The position numbers and the translations under genes are program-made. A stretch of DNA of 64,000 nucleotides, taken from the NCBI RefSeq assembly GCF_016428975.1, contig NZ_JAELTT010000004.1:61518-125517 (forward strand), read 5' to 3'. The first letter of the stretch is position 1. Every line of letters starts with the position of its first letter. Positions 17,889 to 26,314 of the stretch are shown here, one piece after another. Source of the DNA: Dyella sp. ASV21. Its GTDB lineage: Bacteria > Pseudomonadota > Gammaproteobacteria > Xanthomonadales > Rhodanobacteraceae. Under the pieces are notes generated by a model. The model worked only from the letters and a program-made list of their open reading frames with translations, was not told where the DNA came from and did no database searches.

Positions 17889-19085
17889 TCAGCAGCGCGA
17901 GTTACCGACTTCGGCGAAACGGAAATCGTCGGGGTTGGCGGTACTCACGCCATTGCGACCATCGAACTTGGTGCGGTACATGGCTTCGTCCGCCTGGCGC
18001 ACCAATTGTTCGAAGCGGGTGCCGGGCCGTGCCGCGGCCACGCCAATGCTTGCCGTCACCGGGATGGCGTGATGGTCGACGCGCGCATGCGAATGGGCCA
18101 GCGCCTGGCGTAGCCGTTCGGCAATCGCCAGGGCTTGTTCAAGGGTGGCATCGGGCAGGGCGAGCACGAATTCCTCGCCGCCATAGCGGCTGGCAAGGAG
18201 GCCGGGCCAGTGCACATGCTCGCGCAGCACGGTAGTGACATGACGCAGCACCGCGTCGCCAGCGTCGTGGCCCCAGCGATCGTTGATCTGCTTGAAGTAA
18301 TCGAGGTCGAAGATGATCAGGGAGAACGGCTGCCCCCGCTGTGCCGCGCGCTCCAGACTGGCGCGCCCCTTGGCCACGATGGCGCTGCGGTTGAGCAGGC
18401 CGGTGAGTCCATCGGTATGCGCGGCGCGGCGCAGATCCACCATCAGGCGCTCGGTGATGAGTTGCAGCAACGCAAAGTACGTCGCCATGCCGGCGATGAT
18501 GCCCACGACATAAGTAGCCGCCACCGGTGTGCCGGCCATCATGATGTCCTGTCCCGCATGGGGATCGACTGGCATGAATACGCGTACCAGGTAAAAACCC
18601 GCGTTCATGAACATTACCGCGGCGGCGATGCGGCAACTGGTGCGAATGGACGGCTCGCCGTAGCGCAGCAGCAGGTACGCATAAGCCAGGTTGAAGGCCA
18701 TGGCCTGCAAGCTGCCAATGGTGAGGCGGGTACTCAGGTCCGGTACCACATAGGCGAACCAGGCCAGGCAACCGCTATAGGCCAGGATGAAGCAACCGGG
18801 CCAGCGCCATCGAAAGGCGAGCCCCACGTGCTGGGCGATACCCTTGAGGGTTAGCACGTTGGCGGTGACCAGGAGGGCGTTGGCGAGCACGATCGAAAAA
18901 AGGTCGGGAATCTTGTTGCGAAAGCCGATCAACATCACCCCGACCATGGCGATCCACATGCTGGCGACCCAGATGCGCAATACCCCCTGGTTATGCAGCA
19001 CGCTGATCAGGGCGGTGAAGCCCAGCGTGGCGGATATCCCCATCAGCAAGCTGACGAAGGTCAGGGTGGGAATGTCGAGATGCAT
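17889..19085 (-). CDS. Membrane-bound diguanylate cyclase (GGDEF)
   Basis: A 398-residue protein with about six N-terminal membrane helices (residues 5-205) and a C-terminal GGDEF domain. The active-site loop is GGEEF (302-306), preceded by IIFDLDYFKQINDRWGHDAGD, the Mg/GTP site. The inhibitory RxxD motif five residues before GGEEF is absent (the position reads WPGL), so product inhibition through the I-site is unlikely. It makes c-di-GMP, which generally represses motility. ATG 19085 fits the hydrophobic N-terminus. A sigma-28-like promoter on this strand lies about 100 bp upstream (19185-19210). Confidence 0.9.
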   Translation of the reverse strand: MHLDIPTLTFVSLLMGISATLGFTALISVLHNQGVLRIWVASMWIAMVGVMLIGFRNKIPDLFSIVLANALLVTANVLTLKGIAQHVGLAFRWRWPGCFILAYSGCLAWFAYVVPDLSTRLTIGSLQAMAFNLAYAYLLLRYGEPSIRTSCRIAAAVMFMNAGFYLVRVFMPVDPHAGQDIMMAGTPVAATYVVGIIAGMATYFALLQLITERLMVDLRRAAHTDGLTGLLNRSAIVAKGRASLERAAQRGQPFSLIIFDLDYFKQINDRWGHDAGDAVLRHVTTVLREHVHWPGLLASRYGGEEFVLALPDATLEQALAIAERLRQALAHSHARVDHHAIPVTASIGVAAARPGTRFEQLVRQADEAMYRTKFDGRNGVSTANPDDFRFAEVGNSRC

Positions 19086-19184
19086 CGCTCTCCCTCATGC
19101 CGCTACGCCTCTCGTCTTGCGCAAGAGGTGTGATGGGCCTAGGCCGAGGCCCGCGGATCGACGCTTCCGCCGTTATGCACCAGT

Positions 19185-19210
19185 TTATCGGCAGATTTTT
19201 CGAAACTTGA
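19185..19210 (-). promoter_or_regulatory. Sigma-28-like promoter of the diguanylate cyclase gene
   Basis: On the minus strand TCAAGTTT (19210-19203), a 10-base spacer, then a perfect GCCGATAA (19192-19185). The spacer is one base shorter than the canonical 11, which lowers confidence, but both half-sites are close to consensus. Confidence 0.6.
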
Positions 19211-19233
19211 ACTGTGTCACAAAATGGGGCGTC

Positions 19234-19265
19234 GGGCCAAAAAAAGAGGCCCCGGAGGGGGCCTC
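19234..19265 (-). terminator. Rho-independent terminator of the small secreted protein gene
   Basis: GAGGCCCC and GGGGCCTC form a stem at about 19247-19266 next to an A-run on the plus strand (19239-19245), which is a T-run on the minus strand. It sits about 30 bp past the stop codon at 19296. Confidence 0.8.
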
Positions 19266-19295
19266 GAATCAAAGCAACGGCAGAAGTAGGCGGGC

Positions 19296-19655
19296 TTACC
19301 AGGTCCGCACGTCGGCCACGCCGACGGTGTAGGACTGCATTTCAGGATCGAAGCGGAACAGGCGGCCCAGATCGAAATCCACCGACTGGCCCGGCGCGAT
19401 GTTGGTGGTGCCGGCGGGCCAGCCCTTCTTGGACTGCAGCACCTTGCCGGTGCCGTCCTTGGCGTCGATGGAGATCTGCGCGGCGGCGGGCTGCGAGCAA
19501 TGGTTCACCAACTGGCCGGCAAGGCTCAGACGGGCGCCCATACCGGAGCCGACGACTTTCATCTTGAAGCCTTCCACGGCGAAATCCGTGGGCGCGCAGG
19601 CGTGGGCGGCCAGCGGGGCGAACAGCAGCAAGGCAGAGGCAATCAGGGTCTTCAT
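19296..19655 (-). CDS. Small secreted protein of unknown function
   Basis: A 119-residue protein with a clear signal peptide (MKTLIASALLLFAPLAAHA, cleavage after AHA). The mature part has two cysteines (CAPTD and NHCSQ) that could form a disulfide, and a beta-rich character. GMGARLSLAGQLVNHCSQPAAA and VDFDLGRLFRFDPEMQSY read like an FxLYD/DUF-type Ig-like fold that describes transport or surface lipoproteins, but I do not recognise a named family. It is a single gene with its own terminator. Confidence 0.7.
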   Translation of the reverse strand: MKTLIASALLLFAPLAAHACAPTDFAVEGFKMKVVGSGMGARLSLAGQLVNHCSQPAAAQISIDAKDGTGKVLQSKKGWPAGTTNIAPGQSVDFDLGRLFRFDPEMQSYTVGVADVRTW

Positions 19656-19750
19656 GTGGAGTCCGTCGAAAGTTCAAGTCGAAAAAGGGGTGCGACGAGA
19701 ACAACATCGGCGGCTTTGCCTGATTCTTTAGCCAGCGCATGGAGTTGCGT

Positions 19751-20326
19751 TCAGCGACGGGCGAGCAGGTCGGTGTGCTCGATGAACCATAGGCCGGCGA
19801 ATAGCTTGGGATCGATCGAATAGCCCTCGGCCGCGCGGGCAAACAGCCACTGCCCAGCCTCTTTGCGGGGCACTTCGTGCACCACGATGTTTTCCGATTC
19901 GTCGCCGCCCCCGGGGCCCACCTTGGTCAGATCCCAGGCGCGTACAAAGGCGATCATTTCCGTGCTCATGCCAGAGGACGACGGGCCTTCATGCACGAAC
20001 TCCAGGCGTTCGCAGCGGTAGCCGGTTTCCTCTTCCAGCTCGCGACGGGCCGCCAGCAGCGCGTCCTCGTCGCCATGATCGTGCAGGTCACCGACCAGTC
20101 CCGCGGGCATTTCGATGGTGTTCTTGAGGATGGACACGCGGTACTGCTCGACAAACAGCACCTTGTCTTCGGGCGTCACTGCCAGAATGATCACGGCGCC
20201 GCCGGGATTGTTCCGTTCGGCGTATTCCCAGCGCCCGCGCTTGCGCAGGCTCAGCCAGCGGCCCACATAAAGGGTTTCCTCGGGGGCGCTGGCGTCGGTG
20301 GGAATGGCGCTGTGCGTAGAAGTCAT
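19751..20326 (-). CDS. NUDIX hydrolase, ADP-ribose/nucleoside-diphosphate-sugar pyrophosphatase-like
   Basis: A 191-residue protein with a Nudix box around residues 95-120: the E-x7-REL-x-EE-x-G core is present as EDALLAARRELEEETGY, while the leading Gly is displaced by a His/Asp-rich insertion. Family features VGRWLSLRKRGRWEYAER and VEQYRVSILKNTIEMPAG favour the ADP-ribose pyrophosphatase branch (NudF/YffH-like) over MutT. It probably hydrolyses nucleoside diphosphate sugars to limit their accumulation. The ATG at 20326 was chosen because the upstream in-frame ATG at 20359 adds a low-quality stretch. It lies 71 bp from the DMT transporter gene. Confidence 0.85.
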   Translation of the reverse strand: MTSTHSAIPTDASAPEETLYVGRWLSLRKRGRWEYAERNNPGGAVIILAVTPEDKVLFVEQYRVSILKNTIEMPAGLVGDLHDHGDEDALLAARRELEEETGYRCERLEFVHEGPSSSGMSTEMIAFVRAWDLTKVGPGGGDESENIVVHEVPRKEAGQWLFARAAEGYSIDPKLFAGLWFIEHTDLLARR

Positions 20327-20396
20327 GAGCGTGACCGGGGCGGTAAGGGAAGCCCGCATGGTGCCGTGCCGATGTGTCAGCTACAACCAGGGCGCG

Positions 20397-21362
20397 TCAT
20401 TCGCCGACGTGCAGCTCCACCGGACGCGGCCGCACGCGCACCGCCCATGCCACACCCGCCACCAGCAGCGTGACGCCGGCCAGGGTCAGCGGCCCCGGCG
20501 CATGTCCGCGCAGCGCAAATGCGTAGCCCAGCGCGGCGAGGGTTTCGAATACGATCAATTGCCCGGCCAGTGCGGTTGGCAAGCGCTGGCTGGCGGCGTT
20601 CCAGCACAGCGTGCCCAGCCAGGAGGCGAACAAGCCAATCGTCGCCATCAGACCCACGAAGCGCCAGGGCAGCGGCCCGAACGGCATGGCGAACGGGTCG
20701 CCACGCAGATGGAGGAACAACCACACCACGGCATAGCCGAGCAGTGCCAGCGGCAGCGTGGCCAGCCCCTGCGCGGTAGCCCAGGTACGCGGGTGTCGTT
20801 CTGGATGCGCACGCAGCCAATCCGCATTGCGCAGCGGATACCACGTCCAGCACACCACCGCGCCGCAGGCCAGCAAGGCGCCGCGCGCATAACGCCACAG
20901 TTCGGCATGGGTCGGCAGCGCCAAGTCATTCAATTCAGCGCGATTGACGCAGGCGATGCCAGCCCCGATCAATAACAATGACGGCAGCAAACCGAGCCAG
21001 GGCAGGCGGCCATCGCGATGCGCATCGCGCAGGTTCGCGCTCACCGCGATCACCACCGGCAAGGTGCCGATAATCATCGTGGGCAACGGCGCGCCAGCCA
21101 GTTGGATGGCGCTGGCCAGGCACAGGTAGTAGAGCAGGTTGCCCACGGCGGCGAGCTTCAGCGCTTCTATCCAATCCACACGCTGGAGTTGGCGCAGCGC
21201 GCGCCGATCCATCCATGCCAGCGGCAGGGCAATCAGTCCAAACGCGAGGTAGCGCCCTACCGATTGCAGGGCGGCTGGGTAGCCGGGCAGCAGCAAGGGG
21301 CTGATAAAGACCAGGCCCCACATAAGGCCGGCGGCAAGCGCGTAGAGGGTTCCAGTCCACAT
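20397..21362 (-). CDS. EamA/DMT-family transporter
   Basis: A 321-residue membrane protein with about ten predicted helices and two EamA repeats. The N-terminus MWTGTLYALAAGLMWGLVFI is a typical first helix, and the second repeat includes GLMATIGLFASWLGTLCWN and ALAGQLIVFETLAALGYAF. It likely exports a small metabolite such as an amino acid, substrate unknown. The upstream neighbour on the same strand is an AraC regulator, a common arrangement in which the regulator controls the exporter. A REP doublet separates them. ATG 21362 gives the canonical start; the longer frame upstream runs through the repeat. Confidence 0.85.
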   Translation of the reverse strand: MWTGTLYALAAGLMWGLVFISPLLLPGYPAALQSVGRYLAFGLIALPLAWMDRRALRQLQRVDWIEALKLAAVGNLLYYLCLASAIQLAGAPLPTMIIGTLPVVIAVSANLRDAHRDGRLPWLGLLPSLLLIGAGIACVNRAELNDLALPTHAELWRYARGALLACGAVVCWTWYPLRNADWLRAHPERHPRTWATAQGLATLPLALLGYAVVWLFLHLRGDPFAMPFGPLPWRFVGLMATIGLFASWLGTLCWNAASQRLPTALAGQLIVFETLAALGYAFALRGHAPGPLTLAGVTLLVAGVAWAVRVRPRPVELHVGE

Positions 21363-21468
21363 GGGTGATAGCGTGGGGTGCCGCTGGGTGGATGTCTTGT
21401 ACGAGATTGCGGTGGGGCTGCTGGGGGCGGGTGCGACACGCAGGTAACCCGGCCTCGGGCAAGCCTGG

Positions 21469-21580
21469 GTCATCATCCCCGCGAGAGCGGGGATCCAGCG
21501 ACTTTCGCTTTGGGTCTGGCGGTGTCGCCACAACAAGCGCAGCGGCGCTGGATTCTGCTTTCGCAGCGCGCAGGGATGAC
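21469..21580. repeat. Inverted pair of REP-like units
   Basis: The left unit starts GTCATCATCCCCGCGAGAGC and the right one ends GCGCGCAGGGATGAC in opposite orientation; the outer GTCATC/GATGAC ends and inner ATCCAGCG/CGCTGGAT pairs match across about 110 bp. The shape resembles a REP doublet (BIME-like) mobilisable by a RAYT transposase, none of which is in the window. It lies wholly in the intergenic gap. Confidence 0.6.
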
Positions 21581-21620
21581 GGGATGGGAGAGGGGGGGGC
21601 TTACGTTGCGGTTGCACCAT

Positions 21621-22454
21621 CTACCGGCGCAACTCTCGCTGATACCTCGCCGGCGTCACCCCATACCGGCGTGAAAACGCACGCGTCAGATGCGCCTGAT
21701 CGGCCAAACCCACGGCTGCCGCCACGTGCGCCGCGGGTGCTCCGTGTGAAAGCTGTCGCTTGGCTTCGGAGAGACGTAATGCCATCAACATCTGTTGTGG
21801 GGTGGCGTGATGCTGCGCCCGGAACTGGCGCAGGAAATGGAATGGGCTGAGCCCGGCAACGGCGGCCAGCTCTTCCAGCGTGAGACGTTGGGAGAGATGC
21901 GCGTGCAGATAGTCCAGCACCGGCGCGAAGCGCATGGCACCCGCGGTTGGCGCGTTCGGAGGCGTGCGTGCATGCTGGCGGAACAGCGCGAGCAATTCGA
22001 ACAGCAGGCTGTCGAAGGCCAGAGGCTCGCGCGCGTGCCAAAGCCCGTCGAGCAGGCCGGAGACGCGTTGCGCGTGGTCCGGGTGTTCGTGCACGGCATC
22101 GCTGAACCACCAGCCGGGCTCGTCGGTGATCTGTGCCACGGCCGTGGCTTCGATGTAGAGCATGCGATAGCGCCAACCGCCCGCAGTTTCGGCACGTCCG
22201 GTGTGCAGTTCCTCCGGATTCATCGTTACCAGCGAATCTGGTGGGGCGAGATGGTCCGCGCCGCGATAGCGAAAGCGTTCCACACCCGCCTCGATCGCAC
22301 CCAGGCCAAAGCCGTCGTGGGCATGTGGCTCGAACGCATGCCGCACGATATGCGCGCGATACAGCTCTACGCCAGGGCGATGCGCGGCCAGCCGGAACTG
22401 GGCGGCATCATGGGTGGAGGAGAACGTGTCGGGAACGCCTTGCATGGCGGGCAT
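21621..22454 (-). CDS. AraC-family transcriptional regulator
   Basis: A 277-residue regulator with an N-terminal AraC-binding cupin-type domain (HIVRHAFEPHAHDGFGLGAIEAG, MNPEELHTG) and a C-terminal pair of helix-turn-helix motifs. LTLEELAAVAGLSPFHFLRQF is the first and HVAAAVGLADQAHLTRAFSRRYGVTPARYQ the second. It binds a small ligand and probably regulates the neighbouring exporter. The start at 22454 has no strong ribosome-binding site; a second ATG at 22445 is also possible. Confidence 0.85.
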   Translation of the reverse strand: MPAMQGVPDTFSSTHDAAQFRLAAHRPGVELYRAHIVRHAFEPHAHDGFGLGAIEAGVERFRYRGADHLAPPDSLVTMNPEELHTGRAETAGGWRYRMLYIEATAVAQITDEPGWWFSDAVHEHPDHAQRVSGLLDGLWHAREPLAFDSLLFELLALFRQHARTPPNAPTAGAMRFAPVLDYLHAHLSQRLTLEELAAVAGLSPFHFLRQFRAQHHATPQQMLMALRLSEAKRQLSHGAPAAHVAAAVGLADQAHLTRAFSRRYGVTPARYQRELRR

Positions 22455-22472
22455 GCTAGCGCGGCGCGCGTA

Positions 22473-23363
22473 TCAACCGACCAGCGACTTCAGTCGCGTG
22501 CGCGTCAGCGGCCCAAAGCGCAGCCGTTCGCACAAGGCATCGACGGTCGCCGCTGTGCCGGGTTGACGGCGCAGTGTGTTGACATCGGCGGCAACCGGGG
22601 CATCCAGCGCAATGCGGGTCAGCCTGCGGTACAGGCGCGCCGCATCGGCATGCTGGCGTAGCTTGGCGGCGCAACTGGCGGCGCCGCGCAAACGCAGGAA
22701 CGACACTTCGTCCACGCGATCGAGCAGGTCGTCGAGGCTGCCGAAATGGGCCAGTAGCGCGGCGGCGGTCTTGGCGCCGATGCCGGGCACGCCGGGAATG
22801 TTGTCCACCGCGTCGCCGCACAGGGCGAGGTAATCGGCCACCTGGTGCGGGTGCACGCCCAGGCGCTCGAGCACGCCGGCCGGTCCCCAGCGCGTGTTCT
22901 TGGCGTAGTCCCACTGTTCGTCGTCTTCGCCCAGCAGTTGGCCGAAGTCCTTGTCGGCCGACACGATTACGCTGCGAAAACCGTGGCCGCGGAAGCTCCA
23001 CAGCGCACTGCCGATAAGGTCGTCCGCTTCGTAGGTGTGATCGATCAACACCGTGACGCCAAGCGCCTCGGTAACTTCGCGGCACAGCACGAACTGCCGC
23101 TCAAGATCGGGTGGCGGCAACTCACGGTTGGCTTTGTACGCAGGGTAGATGCCGTTGCGGAACGAGGTGGTGAGCGAGGCATCGAAGGCGACGGCCAGGT
23201 GCTCGGGCTTGACCCGCTCCAGCAGCTCGCACAGAAAGCGGGTGAAGCCATGCACGGCGTTTACGGGGTGGCCATCGGTATCGTGGAACTCGTCGGGCAT
23301 CGAATGCCAGGCGCGAAACACGTACAGGCTTCCGTCGATCAAATGGACGGCTGGACGGCTCAT
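22473..23363 (-). CDS. 5'-3' exonuclease / flap endonuclease-like protein
   Basis: A 296-residue protein with the fold of the N-terminal 5' nuclease of DNA polymerase I. HLIDGSLYVFRAWHSMPDEF holds the first metal-binding Asp, FDASLTTSFRNGIYPAYKANR the helical arch, and YEADDLIGSALW and VSADKDFGQLL more acidic ligands. DAVDNIPGVPGIGAKTAAALLA is the helix-hairpin-helix. It is a free-standing nuclease related to ExoIX (Xni), acting on flaps in replication or repair. Start ATG 23363 overlaps the nitroreductase stop (ATGA); an ATG three codons upstream was rejected because it sits inside that gene. Confidence 0.85.
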   Translation of the reverse strand: MSRPAVHLIDGSLYVFRAWHSMPDEFHDTDGHPVNAVHGFTRFLCELLERVKPEHLAVAFDASLTTSFRNGIYPAYKANRELPPPDLERQFVLCREVTEALGVTVLIDHTYEADDLIGSALWSFRGHGFRSVIVSADKDFGQLLGEDDEQWDYAKNTRWGPAGVLERLGVHPHQVADYLALCGDAVDNIPGVPGIGAKTAAALLAHFGSLDDLLDRVDEVSFLRLRGAASCAAKLRQHADAARLYRRLTRIALDAPVAADVNTLRRQPGTAATVDALCERLRFGPLTRTRLKSLVG

Positions 23364-23929
23364 GGCGCCCACACGCTGACGAGATCATTCACGGCGGGAC
23401 GATCGCGATCCGGTACGTCGATCTGGGCCGTGCCGATATGCACGAAGCCGATCACCTGTTCGTGTTCGCCCAGCCCGAGGAGGTCGGCCACTTCGCGATG
23501 GTAGGCCGCCCAGCCGGTGAGCCATTGCGCGCCAAAGCCCAAGGCCTCGCTGCCGAGCAGCAGGTTATAGGCCACGCAACCGGCGCTGAGCTGTTGCTCG
23601 ATCACCGGCACGCTGCTGCTAGGGTCCAGGTGCGCGATCACGGCGACTACCAGCGGGGCGAAGTCATAGCGCGTGCGATCTTTCTCGCGCTTGGATTCGG
23701 GCATGTCCGGATTAACCCGCAGCGAGAGTGCGGCGAGCTTGGCGCCGAACGCCAGCTTGGCATCGCCGCGCAACAGGATCAGTCGGAATGGCACCAGCTT
23801 GCCGTGGTCGGGCACGCGGATGGCGGTGGCGAGCAGGGCTTCCAGCACATCGCCTTCCGGCGCCGGCGCGCCCAATTGGCGCGAGGGGACCGAGTGACGC
23901 TGCTGGAGCAAAGACAGAGGATGGGGCAT
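23360..23929 (-). CDS. Nitroreductase family protein (YdjA-like)
   Basis: A 189-residue flavoprotein-like nitroreductase with HSVPSRQLGAPAPEGDVLEALL at the N-terminus, FMN-contacting AIRVPDHGKLVPFRLILL, the dimer helix AGCVAYNLLLGSEALGFGAQWLTGWAAY, and a C-terminal IGTAQ strand. The sequence corresponds to the short YdjA-like branch, whose physiological substrate is unknown. ATG 23929 gives a family-typical N-terminus, although ATG 23959 with GGGGG upstream is possible. Translationally coupled to the exonuclease by a four-base overlap. Confidence 0.82.
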   Translation of the reverse strand: MPHPLSLLQQRHSVPSRQLGAPAPEGDVLEALLATAIRVPDHGKLVPFRLILLRGDAKLAFGAKLAALSLRVNPDMPESKREKDRTRYDFAPLVVAVIAHLDPSSSVPVIEQQLSAGCVAYNLLLGSEALGFGAQWLTGWAAYHREVADLLGLGEHEQVIGFVHIGTAQIDVPDRDRPAVNDLVSVWAP

Positions 23930-24021
23930 GGGGAATTCCGGGGAAAGCAAAGGCGGCATGCTAACCCCCGGGAGAGAAGCGCGTGAAGTGAGGCCGGCCG
24001 GTGCCGGCCCCGCATGCACGC

Positions 24022-24429
24022 TCAGCTGGCCAGTCGGAACGAGCCCGGCAGCAGGGTTTGCACGGTGGTTTCCTGCAAGGCGCCGTCCAGATTGCCCAAC
24101 CAAACCGGCATGGCGTCGTCGCACAGTTCGGCCATCACCTGGCGGCAGGCGCCGCAGGGGCTGATCGGGGTGGGGGTGTCGCCAATAACGGCCAGGCCAG
24201 CGAAATCGCCGGGTTTACAGCCCGCCGCCATGGCGGTGAACAGCGCGGTGCGTTCGGCGCAATTGCACAGGCCGTACGAGGCGTTTTCGACGTTGCAGCC
24301 GGTGAAATGGCGGCCGTCGTGGGTTATCAGCGCCGCGCCGACGAGAAAGTGGGAATACGGTGCGTAAGCCTTGTCGCGCGCCTGGCGCGCCATGCTCATC
24401 AGCTCATTGGGAACAACGACTACGGTCAT
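24022..24429 (-). CDS. cdd: Cytidine deaminase
   Basis: A 135-residue homotetrameric-type cytidine deaminase. The zinc and catalytic motifs are CNVENASYGLCNCAERTAL (Cys ligand and the Cys-Ala-Glu proton shuttle) and PCGACRQVM (two further Cys ligands). PYSHFLVGAAL is the substrate-side motif. It converts cytidine and deoxycytidine to uridines in salvage. ATG 24429 has a GGAG ribosome-binding site; ATG 24441 four codons earlier is less well placed. A GC-rich hairpin (GGCCGGC/GCCGGCC, 23992-24009) lies after its stop codon. Confidence 0.9.
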   Translation of the reverse strand: MTVVVVPNELMSMARQARDKAYAPYSHFLVGAALITHDGRHFTGCNVENASYGLCNCAERTALFTAMAAGCKPGDFAGLAVIGDTPTPISPCGACRQVMAELCDDAMPVWLGNLDGALQETTVQTLLPGSFRLAS

Positions 24430-24591
24430 CGGGATCTCCATGGCGGGACCCCCATCGTCGTGGCCGCCGGAGCGGCATCGATACCGGTGGCGCGCCAGTT
24501 AACTCCGTTGGCGCGCGCTCCGCAAGTGGCAGGTGGTTTGCGGCGCGGGGCTTGGGCTAGGATGCGGAGACCTTTCCGCAGGGGATGCACG

Positions 24592-25692
24592 ATGCCGATC
24601 ACCGTGGCTGCATTGCGCGAATCCGCCGCTGGCGAACGCCGGGTGGCGATCACGCCGGAGATGGCGAAGAAGTTTCAGGGCAAGGGACTGCGCGTGCTGC
24701 TGCAGCGTGGCGCGGGCGAGGCGGCGGGCTTTCCCGACAGCGCCTATGCGGAGGTCGATTTCGCCGATGCCGAGAGCGTGCTGGCCCAGGCCGACGTGCT
24801 GACCTGCGTGCTGCCGCCCGACGATGAGGTATGGCCGCGCCTGCGCGAGGGCGCCATCGTGGTGGGGCAATTGCGGCCTTACGGTGCGGCGGCGCGCATC
24901 GTGGCGATGGGCAAGCGACGCCTGACGGCGTTTGCGCTGGAGCTGCTGCCGCGCACCACGCGTGCCCAGGCCATGGATGTGTTGAGTTCGCAGGCGGCGG
25001 TGGCCGGCTATCGCGCCGTGCTGATTGCCGCGGAAGCGGCGACCAAATTCTTCCCCATGCTTACCACGGCGGCGGGCACGATACGCCCGTCTCGCGTGCT
25101 GGTGATTGGCGCGGGCGTGGCAGGCTTGCAGGCGATTGCCACCGCACGGCGTCTGGGTGCGCAGACCGAAGGCTACGATGTGCGTCCGGAAACCCGCGAA
25201 CAGGTGGAGTCGCTGGGTGCCAAGTTCCTGGATCTGGGCGTGAGCGCGGCGGGCAGCGGCGGTTACGCGCGCGAGTTGTCCGTCCAAGAGCGCGCCGCGC
25301 AGCAGCAGGCGTTGGCCGATCACCTCAAGCAAGTGGATGTGATCGTGACCACCGCGGCCGTGCCCGGGCGACCGTCGCCGAAGATTCTCAGCGCGGCCAT
25401 GGTCGATGGCATGAAGCCGGGCGCGTTGATCGTGGATCTCGCGGCGGAGGGCGGCGGCAATTGCGAGCTGACCCGTCCCGGCGAACGGGTGGAACACGGC
25501 GGCGTGGTGATCCTGGGGCCGCTCAACGTGCCGGCGGGTGCACCGCTGCATGCGTCGGAGATGTATGCGCGCAACGTGTACAACTTCGTGGAACTACTGG
25601 TGCACGACAGTGCGCTGGCGCCGGATTTCACCGACGAACTCATCGCCAAGAGTTGCATTACGCGTAACGGCGAGCCGCATTTCCAGGGGTGA
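24592..25692 (+). CDS. pntAA: NAD(P) transhydrogenase, subunit alpha part 1 (soluble NAD-binding domain I)
   Basis: A 366-residue soluble subunit. ESAAGERRVAITPEMAKKF is the N-terminal signature, shared with alanine dehydrogenase. VLVIGAGVAGLQAIATARRLGA is the NAD-binding fold and SAAMVDGMKPGALIVDLAAEGGGNCE the family motif. Domain I binds NAD(H) and exchanges hydride with NADP(H) bound by PntB. The membrane part of alpha is a separate gene (pntAb at 27414), as in Rhodospirillum-type three-gene systems. Here the two are not adjacent: three minus-strand genes intervene. A strong bidirectional terminator (25707-25730) follows directly, so pntAA forms its own transcript. Confidence 0.92.
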   Translation: MPITVAALRESAAGERRVAITPEMAKKFQGKGLRVLLQRGAGEAAGFPDSAYAEVDFADAESVLAQADVLTCVLPPDDEVWPRLREGAIVVGQLRPYGAAARIVAMGKRRLTAFALELLPRTTRAQAMDVLSSQAAVAGYRAVLIAAEAATKFFPMLTTAAGTIRPSRVLVIGAGVAGLQAIATARRLGAQTEGYDVRPETREQVESLGAKFLDLGVSAAGSGGYARELSVQERAAQQQALADHLKQVDVIVTTAAVPGRPSPKILSAAMVDGMKPGALIVDLAAEGGGNCELTRPGERVEHGGVVILGPLNVPAGAPLHASEMYARNVYNFVELLVHDSALAPDFTDELIAKSCITRNGEPHFQG

Positions 25693-25706
25693 GTTAACGC
25701 GCAAGG

Positions 25707-25730
25707 AAAACCCCGCCGAAGCGGGGTTTT
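25707..25730. terminator. Bidirectional terminator between pntAA and the DUF3106 gene
   Basis: AAAACCCCGC (25707-25716) and GCGGGGTTTT (25721-25730) form a perfect 10-bp stem with a CGAA tetraloop, with A- and T-runs on either side. It can stop pntAA from the left and the minus-strand sigma/DUF3106 operon from the right. Confidence 0.9.
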
Positions 25731-25732
25731 CT

Positions 25733-26314
25733 TTAGAACTTGGGCGGGCTGTGCGGACCCCCGCCATGCGGCCCGGGAGCGCGCGGCCCCGGACCGTGCG
25801 GGCCACCGCCACCAGGGAAGGGCGGCGGCGCGTCGCGCATTTCCTGACGCCACTGGCGCATCAATTGCTCACGCTGGTTGGGCGGCAACTGCTGAAAATG
25901 CTGGAACGCCGCATGCAAGCGGTCACGCTCGGCCGGCGGCAGCTCCTGGAAACGGCGGCTGTTCTCGCGCGCCTGTTCGCGCTGCTCCGGTGTCATTTTC
26001 TGCCACTGGTCGATGCGCTGACGGATTTCCTCGCGCTGTTGCGGCGGCAACGATTTCCATTGCTGTGCGCGTTGCAGCATGCGCGCCTGCCGCTCCGGCG
26101 GAAACGTATTCCATTTGTCGGCCAGCGGCTTGAGCACATCCTGCTCGCTGGGCGAGAGGCTGCTCCACGGGCGCGCTGCCGGCGGCGGCCCGGGCGGCAT
26201 GCCCGGTGGGGGCGGCGGCGGTGGCGGCAGGTTCTGTGCGAATGCGGTCGACGCGGTACCTCCCAGCAGGCTTGCGAGCAACAGAAACGCATAAAGTCGA
26301 GGTCGATACATCAT
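25733..26314 (-). CDS. DUF3106 secreted protein
   Basis: A 193-residue protein with a signal peptide (LYAFLLLASLLGGTASTAFAQ). A Pro-rich segment comes next, then repeated QQ/PPEQR-type helices (RMLQRAQQWKSLPPQQREEIRQR, QWQKMTPEQREQARENSRRF). A Gly/Pro/His tail ends it. The helical repeats resemble the periplasmic CpxP/Spy-like fold assigned to DUF3106, which could sense or bind misfolded proteins or metals. It is the last gene of a sigma-membrane-DUF3106 operon; its ATG 26314 overlaps the preceding stop by one base. Confidence 0.8.
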   Translation of the reverse strand: MMYRPRLYAFLLLASLLGGTASTAFAQNLPPPPPPPPGMPPGPPPAARPWSSLSPSEQDVLKPLADKWNTFPPERQARMLQRAQQWKSLPPQQREEIRQRIDQWQKMTPEQREQARENSRRFQELPPAERDRLHAAFQHFQQLPPNQREQLMRQWRQEMRDAPPPFPGGGGPHGPGPRAPGPHGGGPHSPPKF

